Part shown: positions 16,448 through 25,187 of the stretch, in pieces | Layout: each line of letters starts with the position of its first letter | How positions within the stretch are numbered: position 1 is the first letter of the stretch | Assembly (NCBI GenBank): GCA_017508245.1 | Contig: JAFVZI010000010.1 | Span: forward strand, 1 to 64,000 | Length of the DNA stretch: 64,000 bases | Reading direction: 5' to 3' | Origin: Helicobacteraceae bacterium | GTDB taxonomy: Bacteria > Campylobacterota > Campylobacteria > Campylobacterales > Helicobacteraceae | Made by a program: the position numbers and the translations under genes | Notes under the pieces: model-generated | What the model was told of the DNA's origin: nothing | The model's database searches: none | What the model saw: the letters and a program-made list of their open reading frames with translations, nothing else

Positions 16448-17556
16448 TCCAATGCCTTTAGAATCTTTAGCATATCGATATGCTCTATCACATCGTGAGT
16501 TCTGATGATACTCGCACCGTTTAAAATAGCGTATTGATGAAGTGCCAAACTCCCAATTAGCCTATCTTTTGTATCTTTTTGCACAATATCGCCAATAGTC
16601 CTTTTTCTACTTGCTCCTACTAATATTTCATATCCAAAATGAGCAAAATGTCGCAAATTTTTGATTAACTCAAGATTCTGTAATGTATCTTTTCCAAAAC
16701 CAAAGCCAATATCAAGTATCACATCATTTAATCCATATTTATAAATAATCTCTAATTTTTGTTTAAAAAAAGTATCAAGTTCTAAAATAATATCATCTTG
16801 CTTATGTGGATAAATCCAACTATTATGCATAAGCACTAAATGCGATTTATAATCTCTTGAAAGGGATATGATATTTTCATCATTTAGCCCATAAACATCG
16901 TTTATGATTTTAAAGCCTCTATCAAGGCAGAATCTGATTGTATCAAAATTATAACTATCAATGCTAAATACGACTTTATCCATAAATTTGAGTCTATAAA
17001 GCTCATCTATTGCATCTCTAATCCTAGATAATTCCCCACTAGAATCTACAAATTCACTTTCCGGGCGAGTAGATACGCCACCAATATCAATAATATCTAC
17101 ACCGGCTTTAATCCAATCATCAATCTTTAAAATAATATCATCAATATTTTTTATTCTAGAATCTTCATAAAAAGAATCATCTGTAATATTAATAATCCCC
17201 ATAATCTTAGGCAAAAAGTTATATTTTTTAGTGTGAGATTCTAGCACCACAGCCATTTCCTTCAATCCAAATGGCTGAATCTTACATTTATCAATGATAC
17301 GCATCAACTGCGATAATGTAGCTATCAAGATTCCGTTATATTTTTCTTCTTTACATAAAATCGAATCTTTTGGGGTGATAAAATCCCCACCAACACTTAG
17401 ACATTCTTGTTTTAGAATCTGGATTGCCGGATTTTTTATATTTTTGATTTTAAAATAAAAGATTCTGCCTTTTTTAAAAGCTACATCATTTGCATATTTT
17501 GTCGCCCCGATTTCATATAGACTTGATAGATTTTCTAATCTATAAACTTCTACCAT
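16444..17556 (-). CDS. folP: Dihydropteroate synthase
   Basis: Condenses p-aminobenzoate with the pterin pyrophosphate in folate synthesis, and is the sulfonamide target. The TIM-barrel core starts at about residue 115: PKIMGIINITDDSFYEDSR replaces the usual IMGIVNVTPDSF; GVDIIDIGGVSTRPES follows; IDSYNFDTI, LDIGFGFGKD and GASRKR are all present. An N-terminal extension of about 110 residues is typical of the Helicobacter enzyme (370 residues here). It overlaps holB by 7 nt and the next gene by 4 nt. Confidence 0.92.
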   Translation of the reverse strand: MVEVYRLENLSSLYEIGATKYANDVAFKKGRIFYFKIKNIKNPAIQILKQECLSVGGDFITPKDSILCKEEKYNGILIATLSQLMRIIDKCKIQPFGLKEMAVVLESHTKKYNFLPKIMGIINITDDSFYEDSRIKNIDDIILKIDDWIKAGVDIIDIGGVSTRPESEFVDSSGELSRIRDAIDELYRLKFMDKVVFSIDSYNFDTIRFCLDRGFKIINDVYGLNDENIISLSRDYKSHLVLMHNSWIYPHKQDDIILELDTFFKQKLEIIYKYGLNDVILDIGFGFGKDTLQNLELIKNLRHFAHFGYEILVGASRKRTIGDIVQKDTKDRLIGSLALHQYAILNGASIIRTHDVIEHIDMLKILKALD

Positions 17557-18185
17557 TTATTAACTCTTCTTTTATTTTCTAAAATCATCAACAAAAGCAC
17601 CAAAAAAATATATTTGGCATTGCCGCCACTATTGCATTGACTTATTGCATCGCTAAAGCAATCTAGCTCATTTCTATTTAATTTGATATTTGTCTTTTGT
17701 AGGCTAAATAGAAGGTCTTCTATTTTGTTTCTTGTCTCTTCTTTTGAATAATTCAAATCCTTTATATAATCCCTTATAGAAGCTAAAGTAAGCGTGTTTA
17801 AATCGATATCAAAATTATGTCTTTGTACTGCAATCTTTCTGTCAAATACAATCATGCGAGATAAAATCGTAGGCAAAATGGCATTTTTAGATTTTGTAAT
17901 GAGTATGAATTTTATATTAGTTGGTGGCTCTTCTAAAACCTTTAAAAGTGTATTTTGTGCTTGCGGAGCAAAACTATCGCCAGCAATCACTATGCATTTA
18001 AGCGTGTTTGATGAGATATGACATTCATCAATAACAGCCCTTGCATTATCAATCTTAAAATTACTCTCAAAAAAAATTCTATTGTTTGGATAGTCTAATT
18101 TTATGCTTTCAATCTCAAAAGCAATATCATTTGTTAGGATAATCTCACCTATGCTAGATTCCATAACCATCATCAATCTCATCAA
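17550..18185 (-). CDS. holB: DNA polymerase III subunit delta' (short HolB)
   Basis: Clamp-loader subunit. The match is in the AAA+ region around sensor 1: CIVIAGDSFAPQAQNTLLKVLEEPPTNIKFILITKSKNAILPTILSR, close to the family N-x-L-L-K-x-L-E-E-P motif and the SRC-type ILSR arginine region. At 211 residues it is short, as in Helicobacter, and lacks a Walker A. Four ATGs occur within the first eight codons and I see no clear ribosome site, so the exact start is open by up to 21 nt. It overlaps hobA by 32 nt. Confidence 0.85.
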   Translation of the reverse strand: MMRLMMVMESSIGEIILTNDIAFEIESIKLDYPNNRIFFESNFKIDNARAVIDECHISSNTLKCIVIAGDSFAPQAQNTLLKVLEEPPTNIKFILITKSKNAILPTILSRMIVFDRKIAVQRHNFDIDLNTLTLASIRDYIKDLNYSKEETRNKIEDLLFSLQKTNIKLNRNELDCFSDAISQCNSGGNAKYIFLVLLLMILENKRRVNKW

Positions 18186-18699
18186 ACATCATTGCATCAA
18201 TCGTTTTATTTAGAATCTTAAATAACTGCAACAATTTAATATCTGAATTAACATCATCTGATTTTAGATTGAATGCAGTATGCAAATTACCATCAAACGA
18301 CCATATAAAGTTACTTTGATGATTTGTAGCAAGTTTTACTAATTTATTATTTATATGTCCAATATACCAAATGATATATTTATTATTGAATGCGACACTT
18401 AACATATCCTCAACTAACATCAAATCAAAAGTCATATCTTTTGGAAGCATAGATTCCAAGCTTACGATAGGAAGCAGAGGTCTGGTAGTATTGATATTTA
18501 TAGCTTGCATAGCATATTCGCAAAACCATTTCTTCTGCAAATCAGAACATATAACAATAGTGCTGCCATCTATAATATCTTTTGTAAATCTATGTGCAAT
18601 CTGACACCAATCAAATCGCCTTTCTTCAAACCAGCCCATAGAAATACCATCTTTACGAGCCAGTTCTAATGTCCAATTTGCAAAGTTTAAATCATTCAT
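18154..18699 (-). CDS. hobA: DnaA-binding orisome regulator HobA
   Basis: HobA is a Campylobacterota protein that binds DnaA domain I-II and promotes oligomers at oriC, a functional counterpart of DiaA. The 181-residue product has the right size and the pattern GWFEERRFDW, then DLQKKWFCEYAMQ, RPLLPIVSLESM and KLLQLFKILNKTIDAMMF, which line up with what I recall of H. pylori HP1230. It sits between lysC and holB exactly as there. Overlaps on both sides (4 nt with lysC, 32 nt with holB) indicate one transcript. Confidence 0.75.
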   Translation of the reverse strand: MNDLNFANWTLELARKDGISMGWFEERRFDWCQIAHRFTKDIIDGSTIVICSDLQKKWFCEYAMQAININTTRPLLPIVSLESMLPKDMTFDLMLVEDMLSVAFNNKYIIWYIGHINNKLVKLATNHQSNFIWSFDGNLHTAFNLKSDDVNSDIKLLQLFKILNKTIDAMMFDEIDDGYGI

Positions 18700-19901
18700 T
18701 TATCTAATTCATAAGCGGAATGCAAAGCTCTAACTGCAAGCTCTGCATATTTTAAATCTATAATCATAGATATCTTTATCTCACTTGTGCTAATCATCAT
18801 AATATTAATATTTTCTTTTGCCATTGTGCCAAATGTTTTGCTTGCCACACCGGAATGACTCTTCATACCAAGCCCTACGATGGATACTTTTGCAATATTT
18901 TCATCAAATTCTATACTTTGGCTTGATCGCTCAAAATCGCTTAAAATCGTCTTTGCAAGAGCTAAATCTGTTTTTGGAATGGTAAAATCAATATCTGTTT
19001 TGCCATCGCGACCTATTGTTTGGACTATCATATCGACATTTATATTTGAATTTGCAAGTGAAGTAAAAAGTTCGGCTGCAATTCCTGGCTTGTCATCTAC
19101 ATTTACCATACTAATTCTTGCCTGATTTTTATCAAGTGCTATACCCGATATTATAGGCTTCTCCATAATCTCCTCCTCATTTGTAATCAAAGTCCCCTCA
19201 TTGTTATTAAATGAATTTCTTGTAATGATTTTAACATTTAGTTTTTTAGCCATCTCAACAGACCTATTTAAAAGCACTTTTGCACCAAGTGAAGCAAGCT
19301 CTAACATCTCATCATAGCTGATTTTTTCAATTTTTTTTGCTTTACTTTCAATTCGCGGGTCGGTTGTAAAAACTCCATCTACGTCAGTATAAATCTCACA
19401 CAAATCAGCCTTTAATGCACCGGCTATCGCAACAGCAGATAAATCACTCCCTCCACGACCCAAAGTAGTAATTTCACCATCTTTACTTATGCCTTGAAAT
19501 CCTGCAATAACGACTATATAACCATCTTTTAGATATTTATTTATATTTTCTTGATTGACTTTTTGTATTTTTGCTTTTGTATGAATACAATCGGTGATCA
19601 CACCCGCTTTTTCACCACTAAGTCCAATTGCTTTAAATCCAAGATTCTGCAGGGCAATTGAAAGAAGTGAGCTTGTTACAATCTCTCCTGTGCTTACAAT
19701 CTTATCTACTTCCTTTTGACTTGGAATCTCATTGAAGTATTTTGTATATCCTATTAATTTATCAGTTTCTCCACTCATAGCAGAAACCACTACAACTACA
19801 TCATGCCCTTCTTTTTTTACTCTAGCGACGCGATTTGCTACATTTGCTATTTTGGAACAATCGCCTACACTAGTCCCGCCATATTTTTGCACTACAAGCA
19901 T
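18696..19901 (-). CDS. lysC: Aspartate kinase
   Basis: First step of the aspartate family pathway (lysine/DAP, threonine, methionine). Kinase motifs KYGGTSVGD (6-14), VVVSAMSGETDKLI, TLGRGGSDLSAVAIA and YTDVDGVFTTDPR are intact. Two C-terminal ACT domains (about 265-400: ARISMVNVDDKPGIAAELF and VSIVGLGMKSHSGVASK) suggest allosteric control by lysine and/or threonine. Length (401) is that of the alpha-type fused enzyme. The start adjoins the end of rppH by one base. Confidence 0.94.
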   Translation of the reverse strand: MLVVQKYGGTSVGDCSKIANVANRVARVKKEGHDVVVVVSAMSGETDKLIGYTKYFNEIPSQKEVDKIVSTGEIVTSSLLSIALQNLGFKAIGLSGEKAGVITDCIHTKAKIQKVNQENINKYLKDGYIVVIAGFQGISKDGEITTLGRGGSDLSAVAIAGALKADLCEIYTDVDGVFTTDPRIESKAKKIEKISYDEMLELASLGAKVLLNRSVEMAKKLNVKIITRNSFNNNEGTLITNEEEIMEKPIISGIALDKNQARISMVNVDDKPGIAAELFTSLANSNINVDMIVQTIGRDGKTDIDFTIPKTDLALAKTILSDFERSSQSIEFDENIAKVSIVGLGMKSHSGVASKTFGTMAKENINIMMISTSEIKISMIIDLKYAELAVRALHSAYELDK

Positions 19902-20383
19902 TAGATATACCCTTCTTTCTTAAAATATTCAAGCACCTTTTTATAAATTGGTCTCTTAAAATAAACGGTATTACGAAAAATCCTATCATAATCTACAAAT
20001 TTATATTTTATAAATTCTGGAATCGGCGTATCAAGATTGATATTTGATGTTGCTCTTAATTTAACTAAAAAATATTTTTGTTTTTGTCCTTTAAATGGAT
20101 ACATTTTATTACTTATCACTCCAGTTGGAAAATCATATGTAAGCCAATATGGATACTCAGAAATTACCTCCACATCATCAGTGCCAATTTCTTCTTTTAA
20201 TTCTCGATAAAGAGCACATATTGGCGTCTCTCCATCATCGATTCCACCTTGTGGGAATTGCCAAACATTGCGCGATTTTTTTATATCATTTCGTTTTGCA
20301 ATAAAAAATTCACAAACTTCTGGATATTTTACTGATAGTATTATAGCTGCGACATTTGGACGATATTGTTCTAAATCTTGCAT
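19901..20383 (-). CDS. rppH: RNA pyrophosphohydrolase RppH (Nudix)
   Basis: Removes pyrophosphate from 5' triphosphate mRNA ends to start decay. The Nudix box is complete: GGIDDGETPICALYRELKEEIG (about 46-67). The RppH-like start region NVAAIILS and RNVWQFPQGGID are present. Length 160. AGGA lies 8 nt before the ATG. First gene of the lysC-hobA-holB-folP minus-strand operon. Confidence 0.9.
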   Translation of the reverse strand: MQDLEQYRPNVAAIILSVKYPEVCEFFIAKRNDIKKSRNVWQFPQGGIDDGETPICALYRELKEEIGTDDVEVISEYPYWLTYDFPTGVISNKMYPFKGQKQKYFLVKLRATSNINLDTPIPEFIKYKFVDYDRIFRNTVYFKRPIYKKVLEYFKKEGYI

Positions 20384-20476
20384 ATTATAATCCTATTTTA
20401 AAACCTTTTTAAGCAAAAAAACTTGGAGATTCTATAAAAAATTGGATAAAAAAATTTTAAAAATAGGAGATAAATA

Positions 20477-21505
20477 TTGCTACTTTATATTCATATTCCA
20501 TTTTGCGAATCTAAATGTGGATATTGTGCCTTTAACTCGTTTGAAAATATGATTACTTTCAAAAATCAATATATAGATTCACTAAAGATTGACCTAGAAT
20601 CCTCTCTACATGGTATGGATAAATTGGATTCTATATTCTTTGGTGGTGGCACACCAAATACGCTAAATCCAAAAGACTATGAGAGTATTTTTAATATTTT
20701 GCAATCTCATATAGATAGTGATACAGAAATCACAATGGAATTAAATCCAAATAGAGACATAAACGCACTTGGTGAATTTAAAAATTTGGGAATAAATAGA
20801 TTTAGCATAGGAGTACAAAGCTTTAGAGCAGATAAATTAGAGCTATTAGAGAGAAAGCACGATCCAAAAATAGCCTATAAATTTATCAAAAATGCGATTT
20901 TATGTGATATTTTTGTAAGCATTGATTTGATATATGATACGAAACTGGACACAAAGAAATCCCTAGAATCTGAGTTAAAAATCGCAAATGATTTGGGGAT
21001 AGGGCATATTTCTTGCTATGCATTAAGCATCGATAAAAATTCCAGATTCCACAAAATCAAAAAAAACCCAACGCTAAAAAATTCGCTATGTTATGATTTA
21101 AAAAATGCCTTAGATAATCTTGGATTCTATCAATATGAAGTATCAAATTATGCAAAAAATCACAAAAGCAAACATAATCTTGCATATTGGCAAGGCAAAG
21201 AATACATCGGCGTTGGACTTGGTGCGGTTGGCAGGATAAAAAATAATAGAATCTACAAACAAAGTAATTTTAAAAAATACATAGAAAATCCACTAAAATA
21301 TAGCATAGAATCTTTAAGTAATGATGATTTGAGACTTGAGAGTATTTTCCTAGGGCTTAGAAGTGAGATTGGCGTGGATATAGACAATATAAATACCAAA
21401 AAATTAGAAATTTTATTACAAGAAAAGAAATGCAGCAAAAAGAACAATAAAATATATTCTACAAATTATTTTATAAGTGATGAATTAGCACTTTGGCTTA
21501 TATGA
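20477..21505 (+). CDS. hemW: HemW-type radical SAM heme chaperone
   Basis: Radical SAM protein with the HemN/HemW cluster motif PFCESKCGYCAF (Cys at 10, 14, 17). The GGGTPN motif and SIGVQSF follow. The short length (342) and lack of the HemN N-terminal extension point to HemW, a heme carrier, rather than coproporphyrinogen dehydrogenase. The start is TTG at 20477 with AGGAG 7 nt upstream. It is divergent from rppH and followed 21 nt later by ybeY. Confidence 0.87.
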   Translation: MLLYIHIPFCESKCGYCAFNSFENMITFKNQYIDSLKIDLESSLHGMDKLDSIFFGGGTPNTLNPKDYESIFNILQSHIDSDTEITMELNPNRDINALGEFKNLGINRFSIGVQSFRADKLELLERKHDPKIAYKFIKNAILCDIFVSIDLIYDTKLDTKKSLESELKIANDLGIGHISCYALSIDKNSRFHKIKKNPTLKNSLCYDLKNALDNLGFYQYEVSNYAKNHKSKHNLAYWQGKEYIGVGLGAVGRIKNNRIYKQSNFKKYIENPLKYSIESLSNDDLRLESIFLGLRSEIGVDIDNINTKKLEILLQEKKCSKKNNKIYSTNYFISDELALWLI

Positions 21506-21526
21506 AATTACAATAAAGAGAGAGTA

Positions 21527-21970
21527 ATGATAAAGTTTTTTAATCAAACAGATAATAGGATAGATATTGAAATTCTTGATTTTTTAACCACTATAAAAAA
21601 TAGCATCACACCAAATGAAGTCGAATTAATAATAGTAGATAAATATGAGATAAAAAGGCTAAATAAAGAATTTTTAAACAAAGATTATGAAACAGATGTG
21701 CTGTCTTTTCCTCTTGATTTTAGTGGAATAAATATACAAAATCCACCACTTGGAAGTATCGTAATCTCAATAGATTCTGCACTAAAAATCACAAAAGAGC
21801 TAAACCACTCGCTAAGAGATGAAATAGCTATTTTATTCACACACGGTCTTTTGCATCTTTTGGGATTTGACCACGAGATAGATAATGGAGAACATAGGAT
21901 AAAAGAAAGAGAGATTCTAGCTAGTTTTGGTATCAAAAACCCACTAATTGATAGGACATTTAAGGACTAA
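21527..21970 (+). CDS. ybeY: Endoribonuclease YbeY
   Basis: Metal-dependent RNase for 16S rRNA 3' maturation and ribosome quality control. The zinc motif HGLLHLLGFDHE (about 105-116) is exact, and NKEFLNKDYETDVLSFPLD is the family's second block. Length 147. GAGAG lies before the ATG. Likely cotranscribed with hemW. Confidence 0.93.
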   Translation: MIKFFNQTDNRIDIEILDFLTTIKNSITPNEVELIIVDKYEIKRLNKEFLNKDYETDVLSFPLDFSGINIQNPPLGSIVISIDSALKITKELNHSLRDEIAILFTHGLLHLLGFDHEIDNGEHRIKEREILASFGIKNPLIDRTFKD

Positions 21971-22034
21971 AGATATCAATTTAGCAAATATAGAATCTAT
22001 TTTTGCCTATTTAGCAGTAGTGTAATGATTGTAG

Positions 22035-22070
22035 ATATTGCATTTTGGTTTAAATAATGCAATATATAAT
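22035..22070 (+). promoter_or_regulatory. 10-bp inverted repeat next to a TATAAT box before the phase-variable gene
   Basis: ATATTGCATT (22035-22044) and AATGCAATAT (22056-22065) form a perfect inverted repeat with an 11-nt loop. TATAAT at 22065-22070 overlaps its right edge, 27 nt before the ATG at 22097. It could be an operator over the promoter, or the ybeY terminator; the sequence alone does not decide. Confidence 0.45.
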
Positions 22071-22096
22071 TACAAATTATTTTATTTGGAGTTTAA

Positions 22097-22949
22097 ATGA
22101 AAAATATAAAGAAATTTTTTACAAAAATAAAAAATAGACTTAATAGATACAAGCAAAAATTGAATAGAAAAATAATGAGCAAAGAGGAAGTAGAATCTGA
22201 TAGAAAAAAATATCAAGAATTAAACACAGATAAAAGATTTATCATAAATAATAAATTTGATTATATTTGCAGAGAAGATAAATACGCAAACAATGGCGGT
22301 GTGATTGAAAATAGCTATTTTGTGCAAGATATTTGGGGTGCAAGAAAAGTCTCTCAAAACAAACCAAATATGCATTATGATGTAGGTTCATCTGTGCAAG
22401 GATTTATCGCTCACCTTCTTGGTGCAAATCAAAATGTAAATCTAATTGATATTCGCCCTATGAATAATGATTTTAATACAACATTTTTACAACCAAAGAT
22501 GGGGGGGGGGGTTGAGATATATTCAAGCTGATGCTACAAATTTAGAAAATATAGAGAGTGAAAGCATAGAATCTTTATCAGCATTATGCAGTGTCGAACA
22601 CTTTGGTTTAGGACGATATGGTGATCCAATAGACCCTATGGCATGGGAACACGCACTAAAAGCATTTCAAAGAGTGCTAAAAAAAGATGGAAAACTCTAT
22701 TTTAGCGTGCCTGTTGGGGTGATAAACAAAGTTTGTTTCAACGCACATCGAGTATATCGCCCAGAGACAATAATACAAACACTTGATAAAATGCAGATTC
22801 TAGAGATGGGATATATTACAGGCTTTGATGTAGTTCTATGTATGAAATACAAAAATAATCATCTTGAGATTTATAATGAGAATCTAAATAACATTCCAGA
22901 TATAAAAAACAATGGCGTAACAGGACTTTTTGAATTTATAAAGCTCTAA
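22097..22949 (+). pseudogene. Phase-variable DUF268 / SAM-methyltransferase-like gene, OFF in this copy
   Basis: Two frames (22097-22531 and 22467-22949) form one gene broken at a G11 tract (22501-22511). With 10 or 13 Gs the frames join as QPKMGGGLRYIQADATNL and give a protein of about 283 residues. The joined protein fits the DUF268 family: YDVGSSVQGFIAHLLG, LIDIRPMN, QADATNLENIESESIESLSALCSVEHFGLGRYGDPIDP and FQRVLKKDGKLYFSVPVG. The fold is a class I methyltransferase, and such genes often sit in surface-glycan loci of Campylobacterota. TTTGGAG precedes the ATG. With 11 Gs translation stops after 144 residues. Confidence 0.8.
22501..22511 (+). repeat. Homopolymeric G11 tract (contingency switch)
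   Basis: Eleven consecutive G residues in an AT-rich genome, inside the coding sequence at codon 135. It is the only long G or C run I noticed in the window. Slipped-strand changes of one base switch the gene between reading frames. Confidence 0.92.
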
Positions 22950-22981
22950 AATATCACCCTTTTTACAATATAAAACAATAA

Positions 22982-23299
22982 TTTAAGCCTAGTTTAATAG
23001 GGTGGGGTAGAATCCAAATTTTAAAAAATTTTAATTTAAAAGATAATTTTTCACTTGATGCGATTGTAGGGCTTGGTGTAGGTGTAGCAATATTAAATAA
23101 TACTATTGTTAATACAGATTCTTCTCGTGTAGCATTTTATAGTGATGCTAGAGTTGGTTTAGGAGCAAACTATGATAGCAATAGATTTGGTTTAGCTTTC
23201 TCTCTTCCAATATATCCAGCAACTAAAAATATAGGGGATATGAGATATAGAGTAAAACAAAATTACGCAATATCACTAACTTATGATTATAAATTTTAA
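22982..23299 (+). pseudogene. 5'-truncated outer-membrane beta-barrel gene
   Basis: An open frame of 105 codons without any start codon; a TAA directly precedes it. Its translation has alternating barrel strands (SLDAIVGLGVGVAIL, VAFYSDARVGLGANYDS, RFGLAFSLPIYP, NYAISLTYDYKF) and ends in Phe, the usual C-terminal residue of outer-membrane barrels. The signal peptide and the N-terminal half are missing. It lies 30 nt after the phase-variable gene, so this spot has probably lost DNA. A hairpin at 23304-23333 follows. Confidence 0.75.
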
Positions 23300-23303
23300 T
23301 ATT

Positions 23304-23333
23304 TTGGCTTGATAGATTCTCCTATTAAGCCAA
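23304..23333 (+). terminator. Hairpin after the barrel remnant
   Basis: TTGGCTTGATAG pairs with CTATTAAGCCAA (one G:U pair) around a 6-nt loop. No strong T run follows directly, so it is only a probable terminator. Confidence 0.5.
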
Positions 23334-23453
23334 TACTTACAAATAAATTTTTATTTCACTACCTAAGACATTGTTTTATTATAATCAAAATCTACATTTA
23401 AACATAAAAAAATATTATAAGAGTTTTAAGACCAGGCATTGATAAGAGTTTTT
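23334..23453. other. Spacer between the barrel remnant and rnpB
   Basis: No gene seen. Near the 3' side of rnpB the sequence TAAGAGTTTTAAG is present at 23418-23430 and again as TAAGAGTTTTTAAG at 23443-23456, the second copy running into the 3' end of rnpB. Confidence 0.4.
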
Positions 23454-23781
23454 AAGGTATGGCTATAAGCCGGATTCTGTCTAAAATAAATTTAGGGTGA
23501 TTATTTATCTAAAAATTATTTCACAATAATTTTTTAGCAAAGAGCTAAAATTATGAAGCTTTTAACCTACTCTTTTTGCTACGAATTGGGTTTGCAATGC
23601 GATTCTAATTGCTCAGAATCCGGTGAGCTCTTACCCCGCCTTTTCACCCTTACTATAAATAGCGGTTTATTTTCTGTTGCACTTTCCCTTATCTTACGAT
23701 AGCCATCTGTTAGATGGAATCCTGCTTCATTGTAGTCCGGACTTTCCTCTTGAAAAATCAAGCAATCACCCACCATACCTT
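23454..23781 (-). ncRNA. rnpB: RNase P RNA (class A)
   Basis: On the minus strand the 5' part has GAGGAAAGTCCGGACTAC and the 3' part has ACAGAATCCGGCTTAT, the two conserved ends that form helix P4 in bacterial RNase P RNA. The P1 helix is formed by AAGGTATGG (23773-23781) with CCATACCTT (23454-23462). Size is about 328 nt. The transcript is antisense to the orientation of yeiH, from which it diverges. Confidence 0.93.
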
Positions 23782-23791
23782 AAAGAACAGG

Positions 23792-23818
23792 ATTGTAATA
23801 TATGTGAAATAATACAAT
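23792..23818. promoter_or_regulatory. Overlapping divergent -10 elements for rnpB and yeiH
   Basis: The minus strand has TACAAT at 23792-23797, 10 nt before the rnpB 5' end. The plus strand has TACAAT at 23813-23818, 50 nt before yeiH. The flanks form an inverted repeat GATTGTA-N15-TACAATC, so the two promoters overlap and may compete. Confidence 0.45.
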
Positions 23819-23868
23819 CTTTAAAGATATAATAATTTAGGCTATCATTTCAATTTTTTAATTACGAT

Positions 23869-24892
23869 TTGAAAAATATGCAAAATAGAATATTGAATTT
23901 TATAAAAGATACCTATTTGGGTATCTGCTTTATAGCTATACTTGCTGTATTGTCATTTATCATAGCGAATACAGACTATGTCAAAAATATACACATATCA
24001 GTGCTAATTATTGGAATCTGCCTTGGTGTGGTATGTTCATTTATATTTTTACGATACAAGCACAATCTAGAATCTGGAATCAATTTTAGTGCCAAGCGAC
24101 TCCTTAGAATAGGAATCGTGCTTTTTGGATTTAATATTAGCTTAAGTGGGATTGCAAGTCTCGGCTTTAAGGGTGCTTTTGTGGCATTAATTGTCGTTGG
24201 TATGATTTTTAGCTCTGGATATTTTATAGGAACTAGAATCTTAAAATTAGATAAGCAAATATCGATGCTAATTAGCACAGGAAGTGCCGTGTGTGGTGCA
24301 GCTGCAATTTTGGCTTTGGAATCTGTACTAAAAAGCGAATCTTATAAAAGCGTAGTAGCGGTAGCTAGTATAGTAATCTTTGGACTTCTTGGAATGTTTT
24401 TATTCCCCATACTAATAAATAGCAATATTATTCCACTTGATGATACACAAATTGGATTATTTTTGGGTGCTACACTTCATGAGGTAGCAAATGTAGTAGG
24501 TGCAGCCGGAGCGATAACAAGTCCAAATAATCAAGATGTTTTAGAGAGTGCTATCATTTTAAAAATGATTAGGGTGATATTGCTTGTGCCATTATTGCTA
24601 ATCATCGCATTTTTAAGCAAAGATACACAAAAAGGTAAAATCTACATACCTTGGTTTGCAATATTTTTCTTATTTGCAATCATCATCAATTCTATTATAG
24701 AGATTCCAGAAAATATATTACAAATCATAAAAACTATATCAAGTATTTTTTTTGGTATTTGCAATGATTGCACTAGGTTTGCAAATCGACTTCAAAAAAA
24801 TCAAACAAATGGGCTTAAAGATATTTATTCTATCTATTGTATTATTTATTTTTCTTGCTATACTTAGCTACTTTACAATAACTAGATTATAG
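23869..24892 (+). pseudogene. YeiH-family membrane transporter, frameshifted at a T8 tract
   Basis: The first 295 residues have about nine membrane segments and the YeiH (PSE, putative sulfate exporter) motifs: KRLLRIGIVLFGFNISL, ISTGSAVCGAAAIL and LGATLHEVANVVGAAG. At T8 (24746-24753) the frame changes: the read frame ends at 24867 in a charged, non-membrane tail. With 7 Ts the frame continues as SIFLVFAMIALGLQIDFKKIKQMGLK and ends at TAG 24890-24892, a normal family C terminus of about 340 residues in all. The start is TTG 23869 or ATG 23878; neither has a clear ribosome site. It may be a true mutation, slippage-based variation or a base-calling error. Confidence 0.78.
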
Positions 24893-24902
24893 GAGAAAAC
24901 GT

Positions 24903-25187
24903 ATGGAAGGTTTTAATAATGCAATATCAAATGGATTTGTTATAGTAGATTTCTATGCACCTTGGTGTGGAGATTGTGTGAGAATTGAACCGATTTTAAA
25001 AGATTTAGAAAAAGAATATAAAATCATAAAAGTTAGTATAGATGAAAATGAAAATTTGTCTAATGAATATGGAATAAGAAGAATACCAACTCTAATATTC
25101 TTCAAAGATGGGAAAGAAGTAGGAAATAGACTAGTTGAACCAAAATCAAAAACACAAATCATAGAGGAGATAGAAAAGATAAAATGA
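24903..25187 (+). CDS. Thioredoxin-fold protein with CGDC active site
   Basis: A small (94 residues) cytosolic thioredoxin-like protein. The redox site is APWCGDC (21-27), the cis-Pro loop is RRIPTLIFFKDGKEV (about 60-74). Classical thioredoxin has CGPC, so the Asp changes the redox properties. AGGAG precedes the ATG, and partly overlaps the restored end of yeiH. It overlaps the META lipoprotein gene by 4 nt. Confidence 0.87.
   Translation: MEGFNNAISNGFVIVDFYAPWCGDCVRIEPILKDLEKEYKIIKVSIDENENLSNEYGIRRIPTLIFFKDGKEVGNRLVEPKSKTQIIEEIEKIK

Noticed and set aside
22467-22949. Separate second gene starting at 22467
   Set aside because: Its first 12 residues come from the wrong frame; family similarity starts only after the G tract and joins the upstream frame.
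23579-23776. 65-residue open frame on the minus strand
   Set aside because: It lies inside the RNase P RNA, whose conserved P4 and P1 parts explain the sequence.
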